Shown: positions 15,707 to 24,966 of the stretch, piece after piece
Layout of the letters: each line of letters starts with the position of its first letter
How positions within the stretch are numbered: position 1 is the stretch's first letter
Assembly (NCBI GenBank): GCA_963697455.1
Contig: CAVOOI010000015.1
Location: 23,968-87,967 of the forward strand
DNA: 64,000 nt
DNA from: JAFEDN01 sp963697455
GTDB taxonomy: Bacteria; Pseudomonadota; Gammaproteobacteria; Coxiellales; Coxiellaceae
Direction of reading: 5' to 3'
The notes under the pieces: generated by a model
Databases searched by the model: none
The model's input: the letters and a program-made list of their open reading frames with translations, nothing else
What the model was told of the DNA's origin: nothing
Position numbers and translations under genes: made by a program

Positions 15707-18700
15707 ATGGTGAAAGATCCTTTGGAAGTGACAGCTTCTGAGAAATTTGTGCACTTGCGATGCCGGAGCGAATATTCTATTCGCGATGGTTTATTGCGCA
15801 TAAAACCCTGGCTAGAACAAGCTGCGAAATTAAACATGCCTGCAATCGCGATAACCGACCGCTGTAATTTATTCGGTTTAGTAAAATTTTATCGCACCGC
15901 TTTGAGTAAGGGAATTAAGCCAATTATTGGCGCAGATTTTTGTCTGGCTTTAGACAATGAATATTACGACATGACCTTGCTGTGTTTGAACCAGCAGGGC
16001 TATTTGAATTTATTACAACTCATCTCGCATGCCTATACCCAAGGTCAAACTCCGGATGGTCAACCCACTCTGCAGTGGCCGTGGCTGGAAAAATATCATC
16101 AAGGATTATTGGTACTGTCAGGTGGACGCTCAGGCGATGTCGGGCAAGCATTGTTAATGCAACAAGAAGAGATCGCGAAGCAACGTTTGCAACGTTGGTT
16201 ACAAATTTTTCCGCAACGCTTTTATTTAGAATTACAGCGCACCGGCCGTTTACAAGAAGAAACTTATATCAGTGCGGCATTGAAATTTTCTGCTACTGAG
16301 CAAGTGCCAGTAGTCGCCACCAATGAGGTTTGCTTCCTCAAATCCGCTGACTTTCTCGCCCATGAAGCACGCACCTGTATCAATGCCGGGCGGATTTTGG
16401 CGGATCCGCAACGCGCTAAACATTACACCGATCAGCAATATTTGCGTAGTGCCGAAGAAATGGTTGAGTTATTTGCGGATATTCCTGAAGCATTAGCCAA
16501 TACGGTTAACATTGCGCAGCGCTGTAATGTCATGCTCAGTCTAGGTGAGGTGCATCTACCCAAATTTCCATTGCCTGATCCGAGTGTGACGACCAGCGAC
16601 TATTTTGCCGCTCAAGCTCAGCAAGGATTGCAACAGCGTTTGGCCATTGATAGCCGAGCGCAAGCTCATCTCAATCTGTACGAAGCACGGTTACAACAGG
16701 AATTATCGGTGATTAACCGGATGGGATTTGCGGGGTATTTTTTAATCGTCGCTGACTTTATCCGTTGGGCAAAGGAGCAGGATATTCCGGTGGGACCAGG
16801 CAGAGGTTCAGGCGCAGGTTCTCTAGTAGCTTACGCATTAGGGATTACTGAATTGGATCCTTTGCAACATGAATTACTATTTGAGCGGTTTTTAAATCCT
16901 GAGAGGGTTTCCATGCCGGATTTTGATATTGATTTTTGTATGGAAGGGCGCGACCGGGTAATCGAGTATGTAGCTCAGCGTTATGGCCGCGAGGCCGTTT
17001 CCCAAATTATTACCTTCGGCACCATGGCGGCTAAAGCAGTGGTGCGGGATGTTGGACGGGTTTTAGGAATGCCGTACGGATTTGTAGATAAAGTGGCAAA
17101 ATTAATTCCATTTGAATTAGGCATGACTTTAGAAAAAGCATTGGCAGAGGAAGAGCAGCTTGCTGAGCGTTATCGGAATGAAGAAGAAGTGACTAGCCTG
17201 ATCGATTTGGCGCGAAAATTAGAAGGGATTACGCGTAATGCGGGTAAACATGCTGGAGGCGTGGTCATTGCTCCGACCCGTTTGGTTGATTTTACGCCGC
17301 TATATTGTGAGCCTGGGGGCGATCATCCGGTTACTCAGTTCGACAAAGATGATGTTGAGGCAGCAGGATTAGTTAAATTTGATTTTTTAGGATTGCGCAC
17401 GCTGACAATTATCCATTGGGCGCTAAAAACCATTAATAAGCAACGTCTCCAACAATCACAATCTCTAATCGATATTACCCAAATACCGTTAGACGATCAG
17501 CAAACTTATACCATGCTGCAAAAATGTTCCACTACCGCGGTTTTTCAACTGGAATCGCGCGGGATGAAAGAATTAGTGCGGCGCCTGCAGCCGAATGTGT
17601 TTGAGGAAATAACCGCTTTGGTGGCACTGTTTCGTCCTGGCCCATTGCAATCTGGCATGGTGGATGATTTTATCGCCCGTAAGCATGGGCAAGCCCGAGT
17701 CGAATATCCGCATCCTGCTTTGGAGCCTATTTTACGGCCCACTTATGGCGTAATTTTATATCAAGAACAAGTCATGCAAATTGCCCAAGTATTATCGGGT
17801 TATTCATTAGGCGAAGCCGATATTTTACGCCGTGCGATGGGTAAGAAGAAGCCTGAGGAAATGTACAAACAGCGAGAGAAATTTGTTAATGGCGCAAAAC
17901 AACGCGGAATTGATGGAAAAACCGCAGAATATATTTTCGATCTAATGGAAAAATTTGCGGGCTATGGATTTAATAAATCTCATTCGGCTGCGTATGCTTT
18001 AATTGCCTATCAAACTGCGTGGCTGAAGACTCATTATCCCGCAGAATTTATGGCGGCGGTATTATCTTCGGATATGGATAATACCGATAAAATTGTGGGT
18101 TTTTTGGCTGAGTGCCGGCTGATGCAATTACGGGTTTTATCTCCCAACGTTAACGTCGGACAATATATGTTTACCGTCAATGCGGTGGGGGATATTGAAT
18201 ATGGTTTGGGTGCGATCAAAGGCGCGGGCCACGCTGCCATTATGCATTTAACTGAAGAACGCGAAAAAAATGGCGCTTTTACCAGTCTATTTGACTTATG
18301 TCAGCGCTTGGATCCTCATAAAATAACGCGCCGCATGTTAGAACCCTTAGTGCGCTGCGGAGCGATGGACGGCTTTGGTCAAGATCGCGCGACTTTATTT
18401 GCTTCGATAGACGCCGCTTTAAAAACCGCTGAACAATACCGCCGCGATTTGGAATTAGGGCAGGGTGATTTATTTTCTGAAGCGCAAACTCCTCCCCAGG
18501 TCAGTTATGTGTCCAGTCCACCTTGGTCTACCAAGGTTCGATTGCAGGGTGAGAAAGAAGTGCTGGGTTTTTATCTGAGCGGTCATCCCTTAGAAATTTA
18601 TCAGCAGGAATTGTCGCAGTTGCGGCAAGTGCCCGTTGCCCAATTAGAGAAATCCAAGCAAGGGGTGATTTGCGGCGGTATGTTAATCCGTCAGCGCATA

Positions 18701-19162
18701 ATCAATACCCGCAAAGGTAATCGGATGGCCATCATCGCTTTAGAAGACCTGACGGGAGTGATTGAGATAACGGTTTTTAGTCAGTTATACGAGCAGATTA
18801 AATCTACCTTGGTTATGGATGGAATTTATTTAGCGCGCGGTAATGTTGAGGAAGACAGTTATACTTCCGGAGTGCGGCTGGTCGCGGATGCCGTAGACAG
18901 TTTGACTAGTATTCGCAACCGCTTTGCTCGCCGTTTGCAAATCAAGCTGGCGCCGGGCCGAGAGGTTAGCCCGCTGATGGAGAAAATTTCTACGCTAATC
19001 CTGCCTCACCGGGGTGGCCGCTGCGAAATAGTCATCGGCTATCAAAGCCAGGAAGCTGAGGCTCTAATTGCCTTGGGAGACAGTTGGCGGGTATCGTTAA
19101 ACGATAATTTGCTAGATCAACTCCGACAAGCAGGTTTTGAGCACTTTTCAATTGAGTATTAA
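15707..19162 (+). CDS. dnaE: DNA polymerase III alpha subunit
   Basis: The 1151-residue replicative polymerase (E. coli 1160). Domains in order: PHP (HLRCRSEYSIRDGLL at about 17), palm with catalytic aspartates in PDFDIDFCMEGRDRV (about 404-418), the PGRGSGAGSLVAYALG segment, the AGKHAGGVVI and LRTLTII blocks, a helix-hairpin-helix region and C-terminal OB fold (RKGNRMAIIALEDLTG). The frame is intact throughout. In the PHP domain the second His of HxH is replaced by Arg, as expected where PHP activity is lost. Confidence 0.98.
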   Translation: MVKDPLEVTASEKFVHLRCRSEYSIRDGLLRIKPWLEQAAKLNMPAIAITDRCNLFGLVKFYRTALSKGIKPIIGADFCLALDNEYYDMTLLCLNQQGYLNLLQLISHAYTQGQTPDGQPTLQWPWLEKYHQGLLVLSGGRSGDVGQALLMQQEEIAKQRLQRWLQIFPQRFYLELQRTGRLQEETYISAALKFSATEQVPVVATNEVCFLKSADFLAHEARTCINAGRILADPQRAKHYTDQQYLRSAEEMVELFADIPEALANTVNIAQRCNVMLSLGEVHLPKFPLPDPSVTTSDYFAAQAQQGLQQRLAIDSRAQAHLNLYEARLQQELSVINRMGFAGYFLIVADFIRWAKEQDIPVGPGRGSGAGSLVAYALGITELDPLQHELLFERFLNPERVSMPDFDIDFCMEGRDRVIEYVAQRYGREAVSQIITFGTMAAKAVVRDVGRVLGMPYGFVDKVAKLIPFELGMTLEKALAEEEQLAERYRNEEEVTSLIDLARKLEGITRNAGKHAGGVVIAPTRLVDFTPLYCEPGGDHPVTQFDKDDVEAAGLVKFDFLGLRTLTIIHWALKTINKQRLQQSQSLIDITQIPLDDQQTYTMLQKCSTTAVFQLESRGMKELVRRLQPNVFEEITALVALFRPGPLQSGMVDDFIARKHGQARVEYPHPALEPILRPTYGVILYQEQVMQIAQVLSGYSLGEADILRRAMGKKKPEEMYKQREKFVNGAKQRGIDGKTAEYIFDLMEKFAGYGFNKSHSAAYALIAYQTAWLKTHYPAEFMAAVLSSDMDNTDKIVGFLAECRLMQLRVLSPNVNVGQYMFTVNAVGDIEYGLGAIKGAGHAAIMHLTEEREKNGAFTSLFDLCQRLDPHKITRRMLEPLVRCGAMDGFGQDRATLFASIDAALKTAEQYRRDLELGQGDLFSEAQTPPQVSYVSSPPWSTKVRLQGEKEVLGFYLSGHPLEIYQQELSQLRQVPVAQLEKSKQGVICGGMLIRQRIINTRKGNRMAIIALEDLTGVIEITVFSQLYEQIKSTLVMDGIYLARGNVEEDSYTSGVRLVADAVDSLTSIRNRFARRLQIKLAPGREVSPLMEKISTLILPHRGGRCEIVIGYQSQEAEALIALGDSWRVSLNDNLLDQLRQAGFEHFSIEY

Positions 19163-19185
19163 ATTAAGGGTGAGCTATTCCGAGT

Positions 19186-19267
19186 TACCGAGGGTGGGAC
19201 TCGAACCCACACGGTTCTCACCACCGGATTTTGAGTCCGGCGCGTCTACCAATTCCGCCACCCCGGC
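19186..19267 (-). tRNA. tRNA-Leu (anticodon CAA)
   Basis: The minus strand folds as a type II tRNA: acceptor GCCGGGG with CCTCGGT (two G-U pairs), D arm with GGTAGACGC, anticodon stem CCGGA/TCCGG with loop CTCAAAA, giving anticodon CAA, a long variable arm (TGGTGAGAACCG) and T arm GTGGG-TTCGAGT-CCCAC. Reads UUG codons. The 3' CCA is not encoded. Convergent to dnaE. Confidence 0.95.
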
Positions 19268-19367
19268 AATAACCCGCAGTATAGCAAAATTTTAGACTGG
19301 GTCAAATGATAGAAGAAATTATGGTAGGACAATCGGGCCAGGATTTAATCAATTTATTCCATAATCC

Positions 19368-19519
19368 GTGAATATTTCCCCCCACAGCCAAGGGTGCTGC
19401 GGATAGATCGCATGTGGGGTCCTGTCCGCTGCGCCTTTCTCGTGCTCGCAAGCTCCGCGCGAAAAAGGCTCCGCGTCCACCCCGTAGCTAGCGCCTTGGC
19501 TGCGGGGGGAAATATTCAC
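19368..19519 (+). repeat. Palindromic repeat family A, copy 3 (152 bp)
   Basis: Outer arms 19368-19393 and 19494-19519 pair over 25 of 26 bases (GTGAATATTTCCCCCC to GGGGGGAAATATTCAC). Inner core has GGGTCCTGTCCGCTGCGCC and GGCTCCGCGTC as in copies 1 and 4, with a different central hairpin. Together with the tRNA it accounts for most of the gap between dnaE and the next gene. Confidence 0.85.
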
Positions 19520-19658
19520 TCGCAAATGCATTAATTTTTGAAAGCTTGGGCTTATCCAAATAAATTCTGGCCCGATTTCCTTGAGGGATTGCGGCCTGCT
19601 AAGGCGGTAATTCTTGAATTGTGCTAAATTTAGAGATGTTGCAAAAAGGAGATTATTT

Positions 19659-19883
19659 ATGTTTAAGAAAAAAGATGCGGATGAGCTTAATTTTGAACAA
19701 GACTTAGAGGCGCTAAAGGCGGACATAGATCAGTTGGGCCAGGATGTCGCCCATTTGATGTGGAAATCCACAGTAGGCCAGGTAGAACATAAAATTTCTA
19801 GAAGACCGCTGCATAGTGTACTGTGGGCATTTGGCGCAGGATTGGCTTGCTGCACATTAATGAAGTTATTTCGCTCGAAATAA
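19659..19883 (+). CDS. DUF883 / ElaB-YqjD-like small membrane protein
   Basis: Start at 19659 with AAAAGGAG upstream. 74 residues: an N-terminal amphipathic helical part (DLEALKADIDQLGQDVAHL) and a single C-terminal hydrophobic segment ending in basic FRSK. This is the DUF883 layout; E. coli relatives YqjD and ElaB are tail-anchored inner-membrane proteins that bind ribosomes in stationary phase. The Gly-rich anchor motif is reduced (FGAGLACCTLMKLF). It is a paralogue of the gene at 20109, with which it shares the LEALKAD/LGALKAD block. The motif TGTGCTAAATTT lies upstream at 19619-19630. Confidence 0.7.
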   Translation: MFKKKDADELNFEQDLEALKADIDQLGQDVAHLMWKSTVGQVEHKISRRPLHSVLWAFGAGLACCTLMKLFRSK

Positions 19884-19911
19884 TTCGCTACTAAATATTA
19901 GTGATTAAGCT

Positions 19912-19943
19912 ATTTCCCCTGCCGAGGGGAAATTTTTTCTTTT
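19912..19943 (+). terminator. Rho-independent terminator
   Basis: ATTTCCCCT (19912-19920), loop GCCG, AGGGGAAAT (19925-19933), then a T-rich run. Perfect 9-bp stem, 29 bases after the small DUF883-like gene. Confidence 0.85.
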
Positions 19944-20030
19944 AGCTCTAGAAAGTAAATCTTATCCTTCCCATCAACGATCTTCTAACCTGTTCAAGGA
20001 AAAGTCTTTTTGTAGAAAAAAAAGGCCTAC

Positions 20031-20041
20031 TGTGCTACACT
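20031..20041 (+). promoter_or_regulatory. Candidate promoter -10 (sigmaS-like) for the second DUF883 gene
   Basis: TGTGCTACACT is an extended -10 with the CTACACT core favoured by sigmaS. It lies 68 bases before the start codon. A similar TGTGCTAAATT occurs at 19619-19629 before the paralogue. Confidence 0.45.
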
Positions 20042-20108
20042 CAAATTAGAAAACGATTTTAGATCGATTTCATTCTCTTGGCTAATTTATTTTAAGGGAG
20101 ATAAAAAA

Positions 20109-20378
20109 ATGGCAAAAGTAAGCGATATTCAACGGGATTTAGGGGCGTTGAAAGCAGATGTTGATAAATTACGTACCCACACCGCTGATCTTGTATCAAG
20201 AGTAGCTGATGTTGGTAAAGAAACAGTTGATAATGCGGTTGACACTTCTAAAGACGCCGTTAAAAAAGCAGCTAAGGCTATTGAAAAAAATCCAATGACC
20301 TCTTTAGCTGGTGCAGTTGGCGTTGGCGTAGTCCTCGGCGGTATTGTTAAAAGATTATTGTTTAGAAAAAAACGGTAA
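20109..20378 (+). CDS. DUF883 / ElaB-YqjD family protein
   Basis: An 89-residue protein with an AGGGAG site before the ATG. Residues 1-60 are a charged amphipathic helix with heptad-like spacing; residues 64-82 (SLAGAVGVGVVLGGIVKRLL) form a glycine-zipper membrane anchor followed by basic residues. This is the full YqjD/ElaB/YgaM pattern, associated in E. coli with inner-membrane anchoring of ribosomes in stationary phase. The neighbouring gene at 20532 resembles YqjE, as in the E. coli yqjCDEK cluster. Confidence 0.88.
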   Translation: MAKVSDIQRDLGALKADVDKLRTHTADLVSRVADVGKETVDNAVDTSKDAVKKAAKAIEKNPMTSLAGAVGVGVVLGGIVKRLLFRKKR

Positions 20379-20430
20379 TTATTTCTGAGCGAAGGCTTTT
20401 TAGAGTATACCTCACGGTGATCGTTGAGCT

Positions 20431-20466
20431 GATATTGTCATTCCCGCGAAGGCGGGAATCCATACA
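20431..20466 (+). repeat. Repeat family C, short copy
   Basis: TTGTCATTCCCGCGAAGGCG followed by GGAATCCATACAGG. GATTCCCGCCTTCGCGGGAA-type palindrome; the same 18-base head is found at 11003 and 51694. Confidence 0.7.
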
Positions 20467-20531
20467 GGTGTAGCTCGATGTATGGAATATTTGTATAGCA
20501 ATCATGGGTTGAGGTTAAAAATCGATGATTT

Positions 20532-20993
20532 ATGATTAAGATAATCCTCATTATAATTCTATCAATGGTCGCGTTTATTCTCGTGCTGGTGGGAGTTGGA
20601 TTTTTGATTTCCTCATTATATTTTTACTTTTTGACTATTGTTGCCAGCAAAACTCTGGCGGCTCTTTTTTGCGGAGCAGCATTTATATTAATTGCAATTT
20701 TATTGCTGCTTATCGCGGTTTTAATCAAATCCAGTTTATTTAAATTTAAAACCAAAAAATTGCAGGCCAAATTGAAATCGATAACCGATGACCCTGCCGC
20801 CGAAGCCTTGAATATAGTCAAAGAGTATCCGTTTCGTAGTGCTTTCGTGGCAGTGACTTCAGGTTTTGTATTGGGACTCTGTCCTAAACTGCGCGATAGC
20901 CTGATCGAAGGCGTGAGCACTTATATGCAGACCGGATCGGTTGCAGATAGTTTAAAATCAATGAAATCCAAAGAAGATGATACTTCTTGTTAA
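20532..20993 (+). CDS. YqjE-like (phage-holin-like family) membrane protein
   Basis: A 153-residue protein with two long N-terminal membrane helices (about 4-28 and 38-65) and a basic, partly amphipathic C-terminal part ending in a Ser/Lys-rich tail. Such DUF1469/holin-X-like proteins are often found beside DUF883 genes. It is not evidence of a prophage: no other phage gene is near. Segment 95-111 (RSAFVAVTSGFVLGLCP) resembles the glycine-zipper anchor of the DUF883 proteins upstream. Function unknown. Confidence 0.6.
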   Translation: MIKIILIIILSMVAFILVLVGVGFLISSLYFYFLTIVASKTLAALFCGAAFILIAILLLLIAVLIKSSLFKFKTKKLQAKLKSITDDPAAEALNIVKEYPFRSAFVAVTSGFVLGLCPKLRDSLIEGVSTYMQTGSVADSLKSMKSKEDDTSC

Positions 20994-21007
20994 ATATGGA
21001 GGATGAT

Positions 21008-21382
21008 ATGATAAACAATGGATTGAAAATTTTATTATTTTGTTGTGTGATTTTAAGTTTTACCGCACAAGCTCGGACAGCGACCATGATTTGGTACGTG
21101 CGCCCTAATGTTTCGATTGCACACGCCATCTCGGCTATTTCGCCTTCTCTTTCGGCGACATGCTCCACTAATATTAATTCTGGCAAGATTAGTCTCGCTA
21201 TTAATGGTCAACGGCAATCCCTGACTGCTAGCCACAATTTGGTGTCTTTCCCCCGGATTGTCGGCGTTCCTTTGCCGGGTGGTAAATTCTCTTATAGTTA
21301 TACTATTCTGTGGAAAGGGCTTAAAAATCAAGTAGGCGTATTTGCCCTTAAATGCACTGGAGATAATCACCTTAATTGGTAA
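21008..21382 (+). CDS. Small exported protein, unknown
   Basis: Start at 21008 chosen because GGAGG lies 7 bases upstream. Signal peptide of about 22 residues (MINNGLKILLFCCVILSFTAQA), mature part of about 102 residues with two Cys (one in SATCSTN, one in LKCTGDN) that could form a disulfide, and a beta-rich pattern. No family recognised. Follows the YqjE-like gene after about 15 bases, so likely cotranscribed. Confidence 0.65.
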   Translation: MINNGLKILLFCCVILSFTAQARTATMIWYVRPNVSIAHAISAISPSLSATCSTNINSGKISLAINGQRQSLTASHNLVSFPRIVGVPLPGGKFSYSYTILWKGLKNQVGVFALKCTGDNHLNW

Positions 21383-21387
21383 GTTAT

Positions 21388-21456
21388 GGGGTCAAGTCCT
21401 GAATTGTGAGCAGATTAAACGGAGTTTAATCTGCTCACAATTTAGGACTTGACCCC
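21388..21456. repeat. REP/MITE-like perfect hairpin, also bidirectional terminator position
   Basis: Left arm 21388-21420 pairs with 21424-21456 over 32 of 33 bases around a 3-base loop. It starts GGGGTCAAGTCCTGAATT, a motif typical of REP-type palindromes mobilised by Y1 transposases (RAYTs). It sits between two convergent genes and runs into the 3' end of relA. Confidence 0.8.
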
Positions 21457-23606
21457 CTCCTAACTCTGATTACACCGGTGATCTGAGTCAGTTGCTGCAA
21501 AATTTTCTTGAGGGAAACCAAATTTTTAATATCAATAGTCAAATTAATAAAGGCTTTGTTGTTTAATTTGTCGACGTGAGTATTTAAACCCAGTAATGAT
21601 AAATGCTGGGCGGCAATGATGTTGGAAATATCGCGAATTAAACCAGCGCGATCATCAGCTTCAATATAAATGGCTACGTGATAAGCATTCTTAGTGTCTT
21701 TGCCCCAATTAACTGCAAATAAACGTTCAGGATGCCGTTTTAATGTGTATTGGAGATTGCGGCAAGTTTGTTGATGGATGGTGATGCCTCGGCCTTTAGT
21801 AATATAACCTAGAATAGCGTCCCCTGGAATAGGATTGCAGCAGCGCGCTAATTGAGTTAATAAATTACCGATACCTTCAATCTGAAATTCTCCCATTTTT
21901 CCGGTAACGGGTTTATCCAAGATTTTTTCAGGGATAAAAAGCTCGGTTGGTTTTTCGTCATGACCGGGTTGTTTAATTTTATTTAAGACCGACATAGCGC
22001 CTAAGGTCCCAGAACCAATGGCGATAAATAATTCTTGTAAATTCTTAAATTTAAAATGCGCGGGTGCTTTTTCAATATCGCTTTTAGTTAATCCTTCGCG
22101 GCGCGCGAGTTTTTCCAATTGTGTTTGACCCAAAGCGAGATGGTTTTTTTGCTCCTGCCGCTTAAACCAATTCCTAACTTTATGTAAAGCGGCACTGGTT
22201 TTTAGGTAGTGAGCCGTAGGGTTAAGCCAATCGCGGCTAGGATTCAGTTCTTTACCAGTGATAATAAATACTTGGTCGCCGGTGCGTAAAGGATGATTCA
22301 GAGGCACGATGGTGTCGTTTACTTTCGCGCCGCGGCAGCGATGCCCTAAATCGGAGTGCACATGATAAGCAAAATCGAGGGGAGTGGCCCCGGCTTCTAA
22401 ATCATAAACGTCGCCGTTAGGTGTAAATACGTAGACACGGTCTTCAAAAATTTTGCGATATAAATTATCTTGGGGAGTGCTGACTTCCTTTTGCCAATCC
22501 ATAATATGGCGTAGCCAGTTAATTTTTTCTGCATACCCAGATATTTTTGCGCCGCCTTCTTTATATTGCCAATGCGCGGCGACACCCAGCTCCGATTCTT
22601 CATGCATTTGAAAGGTACGGATTTGAATTTCAACATTTATATTTTCCGGACTGACCACTACGGTGTGAATAGAGCGGTAACCATTTGGTTTGGGTTTGGC
22701 GATATAGTCATCAAATTCAGCGTGGATCGGTGGCCAAGCGCTATGGGCCACACTCAAAGTTTTGTAACAATCTTCGATGGTTTTGACTAAAACCCGCACG
22801 GCGCTGGCGTCGTAAATTTGGCTGAAATCGACTTTTTTGCGCTGAATTTTTCGATAAATACTATAAATATGTTTAGCTCGCCCGGTTATTTCTGCACTAT
22901 GCACCCCAGCTTGTTCCAAAGCCTGGTGCAATTGCTGAATAAAATTTTTAATAAAAATTTCACGATCTTGGCGCCGCATTTTGAGCGCTTGCGAGATTTC
23001 CCGATATTCTACGGGGTTCAAATAACGAAACGCAAAATCTTCCATTTGCCATTTCATTTGCCCTAAGCCAAGGCGATTAGCTAGGGGGGCGAAAACATGT
23101 GCGATCTGCTGAGCGACTTGACGCTGCTGATCTGCCGGACCGTGGCGCAGGTATTTTAGAATAACTAATTGTTCAGCTAATTTAATTAAAACAATTCGAA
23201 CATCATCAACCATCGCCAGGCACATTTTCCGTAAATTATCGGCGCGGCCACTGTTTTTCGCTTGGTTGATTTGCTGAATAGCATCCATTTTTCGAACGCC
23301 TAGAGCGAGCGAGCTCACTTCTGTGGGAGTGTGCTGCGCAATTAACTCTGGGGAAGGATCAAAATAATAAAGAGTAGGGTAGACGATACCTGCCGCTATT
23401 GTATAATTATCACAGTTTAGCGCCAGCAGCTCATCCGCTATTTTTAAACCTTGTTGCAATGCGCAAGGAGCATAAGGCACCGGATTTTTTCCACCCGCGA
23501 TTTCCGCTAAGTGACAGGCGCTGGTTAATAAGGGTAAGTCTAATCGTTCACTTTCATGGCGTGTTGCGGATAGCCACTCTTGGGCGAGCTTATCCATTTC
23601 AGCCAT
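21435..23606 (-). CDS. relA: GTP pyrophosphokinase RelA
   Basis: A 723-residue (p)ppGpp synthetase of the stringent response. Start at 23606 is set by a GGGAGAGG ribosome site; the open frame reaches further into rlmD. Domains: inactive HD region (the HD pair replaced by VYPTLYY in AAGIVYPTLYYFD, typical of RelA rather than SpoT), synthetase domain with KPKPNGYRSIHT, QIRTFQMHEESELGVAAHWQYK, TGS domain (VYVFTPNGDVYDL), zinc-finger-like CCNPIPGD and a C-terminal ACT domain. Overlaps the rlmD end by eight bases. The last 22 bases of the gene lie in the REP-like hairpin. Confidence 0.95.
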   Translation of the reverse strand: MAEMDKLAQEWLSATRHESERLDLPLLTSACHLAEIAGGKNPVPYAPCALQQGLKIADELLALNCDNYTIAAGIVYPTLYYFDPSPELIAQHTPTEVSSLALGVRKMDAIQQINQAKNSGRADNLRKMCLAMVDDVRIVLIKLAEQLVILKYLRHGPADQQRQVAQQIAHVFAPLANRLGLGQMKWQMEDFAFRYLNPVEYREISQALKMRRQDREIFIKNFIQQLHQALEQAGVHSAEITGRAKHIYSIYRKIQRKKVDFSQIYDASAVRVLVKTIEDCYKTLSVAHSAWPPIHAEFDDYIAKPKPNGYRSIHTVVVSPENINVEIQIRTFQMHEESELGVAAHWQYKEGGAKISGYAEKINWLRHIMDWQKEVSTPQDNLYRKIFEDRVYVFTPNGDVYDLEAGATPLDFAYHVHSDLGHRCRGAKVNDTIVPLNHPLRTGDQVFIITGKELNPSRDWLNPTAHYLKTSAALHKVRNWFKRQEQKNHLALGQTQLEKLARREGLTKSDIEKAPAHFKFKNLQELFIAIGSGTLGAMSVLNKIKQPGHDEKPTELFIPEKILDKPVTGKMGEFQIEGIGNLLTQLARCCNPIPGDAILGYITKGRGITIHQQTCRNLQYTLKRHPERLFAVNWGKDTKNAYHVAIYIEADDRAGLIRDISNIIAAQHLSLLGLNTHVDKLNNKAFINLTIDIKNLVSLKKILQQLTQITGVIRVRRGSSPKL

Positions 23607-24945
23607 AAGCCTCTCCCTCGCGTTCAAACAGAGCGATGGCTTCGGCATGTTGGGTGTGTGGAAACATGTCCATTATCCCAGCTTTGCTGAGCACGTAACC
23701 TTGTTGGCTGAGGTAAATACTATCACGGGCCAAAGTAGCTAAATCACAAGAAATATAAACGATTCGCCGTGGTTGCCATTGATTAATGGATTCCACGATA
23801 CTTTGCGCGCCACTACGCGGCGGATCTAATAATATTTTATCGTAGCGTTGTTTAGCCCAGGGTTCAGAAAAAGCAGTTTGGAATAAATCGCTACAATAAA
23901 ATTCGCATTGCGTGACGCCATTTAATTTAGCGTTATGCTGTGCTTGTAGTACTGCGCTGTTATCACCTTCCACGCCGGTAACTTGAACGCCCGCTTGCGT
24001 TAAAGGTAAAGAAAAATTACCGATGCCGCAAAAAAGGTCTAAGACGCGCTCGTTTGGCTGGCAATTTAATAATTCCAATGCCCGGTCGATCATGGCATGA
24101 TTTACTGCGGCGTTAATTTGAATAAATTGCATAGGTTGGAATTCAAGTTTTAAATTGAAACGCGGTAAAACATAATGCAAAGCTTCAGCCTGAGGAGGAT
24201 AAAACAAGCTAACGCTTTCAATTCCTCCCGGTTGAAGATAAATCCGTAAATTATATTGCTGAGCGAATTCGGCGAGTATGGTTAAATCCTCGCTGCTAAA
24301 TGCTGCAAGATGACGAATAATCACCGCGCTGGCATTATCACCAGCCGCAATTTCCAGTTGCGGAATTTTATCGCGAATGGATAGGGTAGTAATCATAGCT
24401 GCAAAAGCTTCGAGACGCCGCCCAATACTCGGAACCAGTACTTCACATTGCTGGCTATCTGTAATCAATCGGCCTTGGCGTTCTCTAAAACCAATCACCA
24501 GTTGATTTTTTTTAGCAATAAATTTAACTCCCAGCCGGGCTTTGCGCCGATAGCCTTTCCCTGCGCTAACGATAGGTTCCAGCCACTGTCGAGGTTCAAT
24601 TTTAGCTTGATGCTGGAGTAATTCTTGAAAGACGCGTTGTTTATGCTGTAACTGGAGAGTTAAGTCAATATGCTGCAAACTGCAGCCGCCGCATATTCCG
24701 AAGTGAGGACATTGTGGATCGCGGCGCTCTGCCGCGGGATGAATCACCTGTACAACTTGACCTTCATCAAAACTGCCGCGTTGGCGCCGATATTGAAATT
24801 GCACGGTTTCGCCTGGCAATCCTCCGGCAAGAAAAATAGTTTTGCCGTTAATGTGGGCGATTCCCCGGCCATCGTGGCTTAAGGTTTCGATTGCAGTAGT
24901 TATGAGTTCTTGGGGAAGAACTTGATGCTTTTTTCTGCGGGCCAT
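23599..24945 (-). CDS. rlmD: 23S rRNA (uracil(1939)-C(5))-methyltransferase
   Basis: A 448-residue RNA methyltransferase. N-terminal TRAM domain (ITTAIETLSHDGRGIAHINGKTIFLAGGLPGE region), iron-sulfur cysteines in CPHFGICGGCSLQH, SAM site LDLFCGIGNFSLPL, the catalytic Cys in YISCDLATLARD and base Glu near the end. These match RlmD/RumA. Coupled to relA, the same arrangement as in E. coli. Confidence 0.95.
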   Translation of the reverse strand: MARRKKHQVLPQELITTAIETLSHDGRGIAHINGKTIFLAGGLPGETVQFQYRRQRGSFDEGQVVQVIHPAAERRDPQCPHFGICGGCSLQHIDLTLQLQHKQRVFQELLQHQAKIEPRQWLEPIVSAGKGYRRKARLGVKFIAKKNQLVIGFRERQGRLITDSQQCEVLVPSIGRRLEAFAAMITTLSIRDKIPQLEIAAGDNASAVIIRHLAAFSSEDLTILAEFAQQYNLRIYLQPGGIESVSLFYPPQAEALHYVLPRFNLKLEFQPMQFIQINAAVNHAMIDRALELLNCQPNERVLDLFCGIGNFSLPLTQAGVQVTGVEGDNSAVLQAQHNAKLNGVTQCEFYCSDLFQTAFSEPWAKQRYDKILLDPPRSGAQSIVESINQWQPRRIVYISCDLATLARDSIYLSQQGYVLSKAGIMDMFPHTQHAEAIALFEREGEAYG

Positions 24946-24966
24946 GAATATGTTCCTAGGGAGGAA

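Noticed and set aside
19186..19519. Genomic island attachment site at tRNA-Leu
   Set aside because: No integrase and no direct repeat of the tRNA 3' end is seen; the nearby element is palindromic repeat A.
20532..20993. Prophage holin
   Set aside because: The hydrophobic pattern is holin-like, but no lysis, structural or integrase genes are near and DUF883 genes adjoin it, as for YqjE.
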